Shown: piece by piece, positions 56,929 through 64,000 of the stretch | Position numbering within the stretch: position 1 is the stretch's first letter | How the letters are laid out: every line of letters begins with the position of its first letter | Origin: Cervus elaphus | Lineage: Eukaryota > Chordata > Mammalia > Artiodactyla > Cervidae | Assembly (NCBI RefSeq): GCF_910594005.1 | Contig: NC_057848.1 | Coordinates: 56,685,616-56,749,615, forward strand | Direction: 5' to 3' | Length of the DNA stretch: 64,000 bases | Position numbers and translations under genes: made by a program | Notes under the pieces: generated by a model | What the model was told of the DNA's origin: nothing | Seen by the model: the letters and a program-made list of their open reading frames with translations, nothing else | Database searches by the model: none

Positions 56929-57535
56929 TTAAAAAATAGATTCCTTTAGATTATCTATGTAGATTATCATGCCACCTGCAAATAGAAAGTTTCATTTCTT
57001 CCTTTCAAATCTATATGTCTTTTCTTTTCTGTCATTATTGTACTAACTAGAATTTCTAGCACTCTGACAAAAAAGAATAATAGAAATGGATCTGATCTTA
57101 GGGTGAAAGCATTCAGTTTTCCACCCTTAAATATAATATTAATTGTACGGCTTTTTTTTTTTTTGGTAGGTACCCCTTAGCAAGTTAAGGAAGTTTCCTT
57201 CTATTCCTTGCTTGCTGAGAGATTTTGTCATGATTGGATGTTGAATTCTGTCAAATGTCTTTTCTGCATCAGCTGATATGCTCATGTGATTTTTCTTCTC
57301 TTGGCCTGTTAATATGATGGTTTCATTCATTGGTTTTTAATGTTGAACCAGACTTGGATACTTATCACTGTCCCACAGGATGGTGGAGTAGAAGGACGTG
57401 TGCTCATCTTCTGTGAGAACTCCAAAATTGCAACTAACTGCTGACCAGCCATTGACAGGAGAATGATCCCAGCAGAAAAAGATACCCCACATCCAAGGGC
57501 AAATGAGAAGCGCCAACAAGATGGTGAAAGGAAGA

Positions 57536-57855
57536 GTGAAAGTTGTTCAGTCATAGCCAACTCTCTGCAACCCCACGAACTATACAGTCCATGGAATTCT
57601 CCAGGCCAGAATACTGGAGTGGATAGCCTTTCTCTTTTCCAGGGGATCTTCCCAACCCAGGGATTGAACCCAGGTCTTCTGCATTGCAGGCAGATTCTTT
57701 ACCATCAGAGCCACAAGGGAGCCACAAGGGAAGCCCAAGAATACTGGAGTGGGTAGCCTATCCCTTCTCAAGCAGATCTTCCCAAGCCAGGAATCAAACT
57801 GGGGTCTCCCATATTGCAGGCAGATTCTTTGCCAACTGAGCTATCAGGGAAGCCA
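57536..57855 (-). mobile_element. Two adjacent antisense Bov-tA pieces
   Basis: 57,536-57,735 reads 'gaatactggagtggatagcc', 'cccagggattgaacccaggt'; 57,736-57,855 repeats the same part ('agaatactggagtgggtagc', 'caggaatcaaactggggtct', 'tgccaactgagctatcaggg'). A 9-base 'gagccacaagg' motif is doubled at the join (57,711 and 57,721). Confidence 0.8.
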
Positions 57856-58405
57856 GTGGTAGGAGGGGCAAAATTGTGCTTAGAATCAAACCCTTTACCC
57901 ACCAGAGATGCTCAGAGGGCTCAAACAAAACCTTGTGCACACCAGGACCCAGGGAAAGGAGCAGTGACCCCCACAATAGACTGACTCAGACCTGCCTTTG
58001 AGTGTTTAAATGTCTCCTGCAGGGTCATCAGTGGCCTGCCACAGAGACAGGGGCTCTGGCTGCAGCAGACCTGGGAGGCACAGCGTGTGAGCCCCACCAT
58101 AGAGCCACTGAGCAGACAACCCACAAACTGGAGAACAATTATACCAAAGAAGTTCTTGCACTGTTGTGAAAGTTCTAGAGCCCACAACAGATTTCCCAAC
58201 CTGGGGATCCAGCAAAGGGACTGAGAACCCCCAGGGAATTAGACCTTGAAAGTCAGTGGGATTTGATTACAGAATTTCCACAGGACTGGGTAAACAGACT
58301 CTTGGAGGGCACAAACAAAACCTTGTGCATAACAGGACCCAGGAGAAAGGAGCAGTGACCCCATAAAAGATTGAGCCAGACTTACTGTGAGTGTCCAGGA
58401 GTACA

Positions 58406-58935
58406 GCCATGAAATTAAAAGATGCTTGCTTTTTGGAAGAAAAGCTATGACCAACCTAGACAGCATATTAAAAAGCAGAGACATTACTTTGCCAACAAAG
58501 GTCTATCTAGTCAAAGCTATGGTTTTTCCAGTAGTTATGTATGGATGTGAGAGTTGGACCATAAAGAAAGCTGAGCACTGAAGAAGTGATACTTTTGAAC
58601 TGTGGTGTTGGAGAAGACTCTTGAGAGTCCCTTGGACTGCAAGGAGATCAAACGAGTCTATCCTAAAGGAAATCAGTCCTTAATATTCATTGGAAGGACT
58701 GATGCTGAAGCTCCAATACTTTGGCCACCGATGCGAGTAACTGACTTATTGGAAAGGACCCTGATGCTGGGAAAGATTGAAGGCAGGAGGAGAAGGGGCC
58801 CACAGAGGATGAGATGGTTGGATGGCACCACCAACTCGATGAACATGGGTTTGGGCAAGCTCTGGGTGTCCATGTGCTGCAGCCCATGGGGTCACAAAGA
58901 GTCAGACATGACTGAGTGACTGAACTGAACTGAAC
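58406..58935 (+). mobile_element. BovB 3' end (right part of the chimera)
   Basis: 'ccatgaaattaaaagatgct', 'gaccaacctagacagcatat', 'gtctatctagtcaaagctat' run parallel to the BovB at 55.30-55.85 kb, which it closely resembles. The frames at 58,387-58,581 and 58,602-58,919 are remnants of the BovB C-terminus. Confidence 0.92.
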
Positions 58936-61600
58936 TGGATACTTGTAATGGACCCTACTTGGTCATGGCAAATAATTCCTTTATATTGCTGAATTCTACT
59001 TGCTAATATTTTGCTAAAGGTTTTTGCATCTATATTCATGAGGGATATTGGTCTGTAGTTTTCTTGTACTGTCTCTAGGTGGTTTTGGTATCAAGGTAAT
59101 GCTAACTTCATAAAATTAATAGGGAAATGTTCCCACTATTTCTGTTTTCTGGAAGAGATAATGTAGAATTGCTGATACTTTAAATATTTGGTAAAATTAT
59201 CTGGTGAAATCATCTGGAACTAGAGAGTTCTTTGTTGGGAGTTTTAAAATTATGCCGCTAATTTCCTTAATAGTTATAGGGCTATGAACTCTATATTGGG
59301 TGACTTGTGGTAGTTTGCGTTTTTCAAGGAATTGGTCCATTGCATTTAAGTTTTTAAATACAAGTGTGTAGAGTTGTTAATGGTATTACCTTATTGTACC
59401 CCACCCTTATCTGCAGGATCTGTAGTGATATCTCCTGTTTTGCTCCTGATATTGGTAATTTGCTTCTTCTCTTTTTCCTTTGTCTGTCTTGCTAGAGATT
59501 GTCAAGTCTATTGATCTTTACAAAGGAACAGCTTTTGTTTCATTTATTTTCTTTATTGGTTTCCTTTTTTCAATTTCATTGATTTCTGCTCCTTATGATT
59601 TCCTTCCTTCTGCTTGCTTTGTGCTTATTTTGCTCTTCTTTGATAGATGCATACTTTCTTTTTATTAATGCTTGCATGATATATCTCTTTACATCCTTTT
59701 GCTTTCAGCTTCTCTATATCATTATATTTGAAGTAAGTTTCTAGTAGAATGCATATAATTGGGTCCTATTTTTCTTATCCACTCCACCAATCTTTGTCTT
59801 CTAATTGATATGCTTAGGCCATTTATACGTATTGCAATTTTTTTATAAATTAGAATCTAAATCTGCCATTTTATATTTTGTTTTCTGCCTTTTATTACTC
59901 AGATTTCTTTTTCTGCCTTCCTGTGGGTTACTTGAATATTTTTTGGACTATCATTTTGGTTTATCTGTCATGGTTTTTAGTGTATATCTTTGTATAGATT
60001 TTTAGTGGTTCCTTTAGGTATTTTATATATATCTTATCACACTCTAGTGATGGTGTCATTTTACCATTTCAGGTGAAGTGGAAACCTTACCTCCCTTTAT
60101 GTTCATTTACTTTCCTCATCAACTCAAGAGGGGAAGGAAAGTCTACTGGATTTCTTCATGTTTTTGCTTATTTTGTTCTTTCTTCCTTATATTCCAAGAG
60201 TCCTTCTTTTATTATTTTCTTTCTGTTTGGAGAAGTTCTAGCTATTCTTTCAGGGTAGGTGTGATGGTGACAAATTCTCTTAAGTTTTCTTCATCTGAGA
60301 ATGTCTCCATTTCCCTTTCATTCCTGATGGACATTTTTGAGAGATGTAGGATTCTGGGTTAGCAGTCCTTTTCTTTTAGTGCTTGAAAAATGTGCCAATT
60401 CCTTATTAGAACATTGTCTCCTTGTACTCTTTTCTTTTGGCCTTCAAGACTTTCTTTGTTTTTAGTTTTCAGAAGTTTGACTATGATGGGTCTTAGTGTG
60501 GATTTCTTTGCATCTATCCTACTTAGGGTTCTTTCAGCTCTTTGAATATGTAGGTTTATATTTTTTCCCAAACTTGGAAACTTTGAGATTTTATTTTTTC
60601 AAATGGTCTTCAGCCCCTTTATCTTTCTTCCCTCTTCCTGAGACTCCAGTGATATGAATGTTACATCTTTTGTTATAGTCCCATAAGTTCCTGAGGCTTT
60701 TTTCATTTTTTTCCAGTTCTCACTGTGTAATTTCTATTGTTATACCTTCAAGTTCATTAATTCTTTCATTTGCTCTATTCTGTTGAGCTCATCCACTGAG
60801 GTTTTCATTTCTAAATTTTTCATTTAGTTCTTATTTGTATCTTCGTATTTGTTTGCTGAGATGTTATATTTCTTTCCTGAGACTTTCTAGTCTTTTCATT
60901 TGTTTCAAGCATGTTTATAATTGTTCATTGAAGCATTTTTATTGTAGCTGCTTCAAAATCTTTGTCAGATAACTGTAACATCTCTTATCTTGATTTGGGC
61001 ATCTGTTGATTCTTTTTTTCATTCAATTTGAGATCTTCCTTGGTCTTGGTATAATGAATGATTTTCAGTTGAATACTGTTCATTTTGGGTATCATGTAAT
61101 GAGGCTCTTATTTAAGCCTTTTGTTTTTCCTGTTTGAAGAAGTTTCCCCTACTCTGGCAGGGAAAAGAGAGTTGCCATCTTGTTACTGCCACATTGGGAT
61201 AGAAATTCAGGCTCTCCACTCATCATTCATTGGCATGGGTGTGTGTGGAAGTCATAGTTTTTCCTGTGGTGTTTGGCTACAGTAGAGTAGTACTGGTCTA
61301 AAAGTTGCCTACTTTGCTAGGCTGCCCCTTTCTTGGTCCTTTGGCTAAAGAGAGCAGGCCTTTCTTGTTTGTTTGCTCCCACTTGGTTTTTTCTTAACTG
61401 CTGGTGTCTCCAGCATCCAGTCTGGAATCAATGAGGCAAAAAGAAAATACAGGGAACTCACCATCACATCATTCATTGGTTACTGAGGTCCTTAGCCACT
61501 CTGTCTTCTTCTTTCCACCTTTCTTGGTTCTCTTATATTTGTTTTATATATAACACCCAGGGTGTTTAGCTGTATTTAGTGACAAAAATAGGGACAAGTA
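58936..61600 (-). mobile_element. Old L1 continued toward its 5' end, antisense
   Basis: 'ggtcatggcaaataattcct', 'ttttgcatctatattcatga', 'gagggatattggtctgtagt', 'tcaaggaattggtccattgc', 'tcaatttcattgatttctgc', then 'ttgactatgatgggtcttag', 'tatgaatgttacatcttttg' and 'aagcatttttattgtagctg' follow the order of the complement of an old L1. The many T-rich plus frames (59,480-60,362) are its shadows. Confidence 0.8.
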
Positions 61601-61859
61601 CATCTATTCCAGCTTCTTTTCTTGGAGGCAGAAATCCCCATTTGATGCTTTGAACCCCACACCTCTGATTAGCTAAACCTCTTCACTTATCCCTGAAGGT
61701 GTGGTGTTAAAAAGTCAGTTTGATATGCGTCCTTCATTGAGTGAGTGGATCATGCTCGTGTAGCCTGTGAGATATTGAGGCAGATCCATAGATTAAGGCA
61801 TCCCCAGAGTTCTCCAGCTGCTAAGCTGGTGACAGATTCCTTAAATCTGTTCTGCTCTT

Positions 61860-62055
61860 GAATAAACAAGTCTTCAGTATGTGCCCAGAGCTGCAACGGG
61901 TGTTTAAGAGGTTATGGAGAAAGCTGTGGCCTTCACTCTCAGGATGTTTAATGTCTAGTTGAGGAGAAAAGACAAATGAATTCTCCATCTCAGGACTTGG
62001 CATATAGTAGACACTCAATACTTGCTTGATGCTAGGATGAGTGCTGCTGAACAAA
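61860..62055 (+). repeat. L2-like fragment
   Basis: 'ttggcatatagtagacactc' and 'aatacttgcttgatg' resemble the L2 3' end. Assigned by eye. Confidence 0.5.
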
Positions 62056-62204
62056 TGTTAACTGTCCCTGAATGACAGGTGCTAAAATAATTGTGTGATG
62101 CAGACTAGAATTGTTGTCTGAGCCAGAAGACAGGCAGTGGTGTGGTTTGGGAGTAGTCAAGAAGGAGGTAGAGGTTGGGTTGTTTTGTAGGTTGGGTTGG
62201 ATAT

Positions 62205-62505
62205 AGAAGTATTTTTTTACTGAGGTATAATTGACATATAACATTATATTAGTTTCAGGTATACTGCATAGTGGTTCAATATTTGCATACATTGTGGAGT
62301 GATCACCACAATAAGTCTAGTTAACATCTGTCACCATACAAAGTTACAAATGTTTCTTTCTTGTGATGATAATTTTTAAGATCTACTTTTTAGCAACTTG
62401 CAAATATAATAATATGGCTTTATTAATTATAGTGCCCATGCTGTACATCACATTCTCATGACTTATTTATTTTGTAACTGGAAGTTTGTGCCTTTTTGAA
62501 GGTAT
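62205..62505 (-). repeat. Older L1 3'-end-type repeat
   Basis: 'ctgaggtataattgacatat', 'atattagtttcaggtatact', 'gtctagttaacatctgtcac', 'gcccatgctgtacatcacat', 'ttgtaactggaagtttgtgc' in order; a common L1M-type 3' sequence. The strand is the less certain part. Confidence 0.7.
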
Positions 62506-62804
62506 TTTTTGAAGGAAAAATGGACAGGACTTGTGACTGTTTATGTGGGGGGTGGGGCATGAAAGAGAATAAAAAGCCAGACTTTGGTTCAGATCCTGGG
62601 TCACTGGGAGCCAAGCAGAAGACTATATGTTTGATCTTGGACCTGATTAGCTTAAGTTGTTAGCAAAAGATCCAAGCACAACTGCACAGTATTTGGATTA
62701 TCTGGAACTGAGGGACAAGACTATATTAGAAAAACTCATCTTTCTACCTGAGAGTTTCCAGAAGATGTAGGCCCTAGCTCCAGCTTTGCAGACAAAAAAA
62801 AACC

Positions 62805-62965
62805 TATGTAATCCAAGGCAATTTACAACGCCTCCCTGGGCTTAGATTTCCTCATCTGTAAAGTGGAGTGCATTACTAGATGGTTTTAATGAGATAACAT
62901 TTGATCAGCAACCAGCACAGTATCTGGGATTTGGAAAGAACTCTGTACTTGTTGGAATATTTTCC
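62805..62965 (+). repeat. MIR SINE fragment
   Basis: 'gatttcctcatctgtaaagt', 'ttttaatgagataacatttg', 'ccagcacagtatctgggatt' are MIR in sense orientation. Confidence 0.75.
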
Positions 62966-63590
62966 TTCTAGCTGTAAAGTTCTAGGATTCTGAGATTTCT
63001 TTGAAATGTGAAGAGTACTTACTGTATCTGCCTTCTACAACTGAGTTTTCACTTAGTAGCTTTTTCCCCGGCAGAGCCCACCAGTTTCTATTATGTAAAG
63101 GTCAGAATGTGAGGGAGGGAAAGTTGTACATGTTGTGTCTCAATCTTCTCAGACTTGCTAAATTTTGAGCATTTGCAGTTTTCATGCTTGAATCAGAAAA
63201 GCCTCCATTTTGGCTGACTCCAGCCCTCCACTCTGGGGAGTACAATGGGCAGGTAGCCATTAGTACACAGGAAGGGAGGGCTTTGTGATATCTTAAAGCT
63301 ATTGGATTTTATTTATTTCCAGTTTGCTCAACATTTGTTCCACAGATCTGGACAGTTTTAAAATGGGTGGGGATGGGGAGAGAGAAGATGAAACCTAACT
63401 AGGCTGAGAGAAAAGGATGAACAGTTTTGCCTTTCCATATCAAACTGAGGCTCTTAATAAAACTCAAAAAGACTTGTAGGCATAATTTTGTTTTTATGAA
63501 AACATGACTTTCCACATGGCATCTGAAGGGTAGACTCTGGTTTGAGAAATCGTTTCACATTTTGTGACTAGGATAGCATTTTTTTCTTTC
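62966..63590. other. Intronic stretch, nothing recognised
   Basis: No exon or repeat was identified with confidence. Confidence 0.35.
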
Positions 63591-63599
63591 CAGTTAAAA

Positions 63600-64000
63600 A
63601 GATATTTTTCAGGTTGTAAAGTAATACAAGCTGATTGTAGAGAATTTGGAAGTTACAAATATTAGAATATGAAAATAATTCATAATTCTACTACTAGAAT
63701 CATTGTTAATATTTTATTTATTTCCTTTCTGTCTTCTTTCTTTTTGCATGTGTGCACAGACACACACACGCAGGAGATCATACTGTATGTTCATCTGTAT
63801 CCTCCCTTTCTCCACTTAATTTAGGTTGTGAGCATTTTCTAATGTTGTTATAGACTCTCTTAAACATGATTTTAAATAACTACATAGGATTTATAGTATA
63901 AATGTTACTACATAAGATTTTATAATATAGACATTGAAGTTGATTTTACTTTTTCTCTATTTTTTTCACTTTTTCTCTATTTTAAATGATACTACAATGA
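63600..64000 (+). repeat. Ancient repeat, also seen beside miR-450
   Basis: 'gtaaagtaatacaagctgat', 'cataattctactactagaat', 'cattgttaatattttattta', 'gagatcatactgtatgttca' and 'ctccacttaatttaggttgt' form an old dispersed repeat. The flank of the miR-450 array at 8480-8640 has the same order of phrases. Runs to the window end; a 'tttttcactttttctctat' motif is duplicated near 63,950. Confidence 0.55.

Larger units (their letters stand above)
55856..57363 (-). mobile_element. Old L1 ORF2 continued, antisense, with insertions
   Basis: 'ttgagtcttcatatccagga' and 'tttatttagatcttctttaa', then after a SINE 'ttgtagttttcagcatacaa', 'cttgctgaactcacttatta', then after further insertions 'gtagattatcatgccacctg' and 'gaaagcattcagttttccac'. 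The minus frame at 57,139-57,330 contains the L1 RT motif-A region SADAEKTFDRIQHP. Confidence 0.88.
57364..58935 (+). mobile_element. Chimeric element: L1 5'-UTR-like sequence, Bov-tA pieces and a BovB 3' end
   Basis: In the antisense L1, TGGATACTT at 57,355-57,363 and 58,936-58,944 brackets a 1.57-kb block. Its left end ('gatggtggagtagaaggacg', 'aactgctgaccagccattga') resembles an artiodactyl L1 5' UTR. Next come antisense Bov-tA pieces (about 57,536-57,855). Then come two related L1-5'-like segments, with 'aacaaaaccttgtgcacacc' at about 57,925 and 'aacaaaaccttgtgcataac' at about 58,314. Last is a BovB 3' end (58,406-58,935) finishing 'actgaactgaactgaa'-like. The single flanking duplication suggests that the whole block inserted as one unit using the BovB end. 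Confidence 0.7.
32179..64000 (-). other. Presumed 5'-UTR intron of PLAC1
   Basis: In human the non-coding 5' exons of PLAC1 lie tens of kilobases upstream of the coding exon. No other gene was recognised to the right edge of the window, so this is most simply intron sequence, filled with repeats listed separately. An unrecognised short 5' exon inside it cannot be excluded. Confidence 0.5.

Noticed and set aside
59480..60362. Hydrophobic plus-strand frames that look like membrane proteins
   Set aside because: Phe/Leu/Ser-rich translations come from T-rich antisense L1 sequence.

Overview
The window is mammalian nuclear DNA from a pecoran (ruminant) genome. It carries BovB (RTE-type) LINE copies, Bov-tA/Bov-A SINEs, short tRNA-Glu-derived artiodactyl SINEs and artiodactyl L1 pieces, many with clear target-site duplications, on a background of older MIR, L2 and L1M repeats. 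The species cannot be told from the sequence alone. Two gene landmarks place it in the segment equivalent to human Xq26.3, between HPRT1 and PABIR2 (FAM122B): the miR-424/503/542/450 microRNA cluster and PLAC1. Both are read from the minus strand.

Layout, left to right. 1-8 kb: repeats (BovB 3' ends, a Bov-tA inside an antisense L1, L2 and MIR) and otherwise unassigned intergenic DNA. 8.6-9.2 kb: three intact miR-450 hairpins (450b, 450a-1, 450a-2) in a tandem array of roughly 150-bp units, plus a fourth, diverged unit that is the most novel item here. 9.87-9.97 kb: miR-542. 14.85-15.25 kb: miR-503 and miR-424, in a GC- and CpG-rich stretch that begins near 13 kb. 17.8-18.8 kb and 19.3-19.7 kb: further CpG-island sequence, the likely promoter region of the microRNA host transcript (MIR503HG in human) and perhaps of a divergent transcript. 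20-31 kb: intergenic. 31.45-32.18 kb: the single coding exon of PLAC1, with splice acceptor, 179-codon reading frame and a poly(A) signal; compared with human PLAC1 the protein stops early. 32.2-64 kb: probably the large 5'-UTR intron of PLAC1, with no recognised exon. Its last 12 kb is an old antisense L1 into which a BovB, several SINEs, an artiodactyl L1 3' end and a chimeric L1-5'-UTR/BovB-3'-end element have inserted.

The microRNAs form one polycistron-like series in the minus-strand order 424, 503, 542, (diverged 450-like), 450a-2, 450a-1, 450b. miR-424 and miR-503 carry the AGCAGC-type seed of the extended miR-15/16 group and are known cell-cycle and differentiation regulators. PLAC1 is a secreted or membrane-associated placental and trophoblast protein. 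Nothing in the sequence shows the two loci share regulation; they are conserved neighbours.

Most long open frames outside PLAC1 are chance frames in CpG islands or remnants of LINE proteins. Family names for repeats come from recognition by eye, without a repeat library, so boundaries are approximate except where a target-site duplication fixes them.
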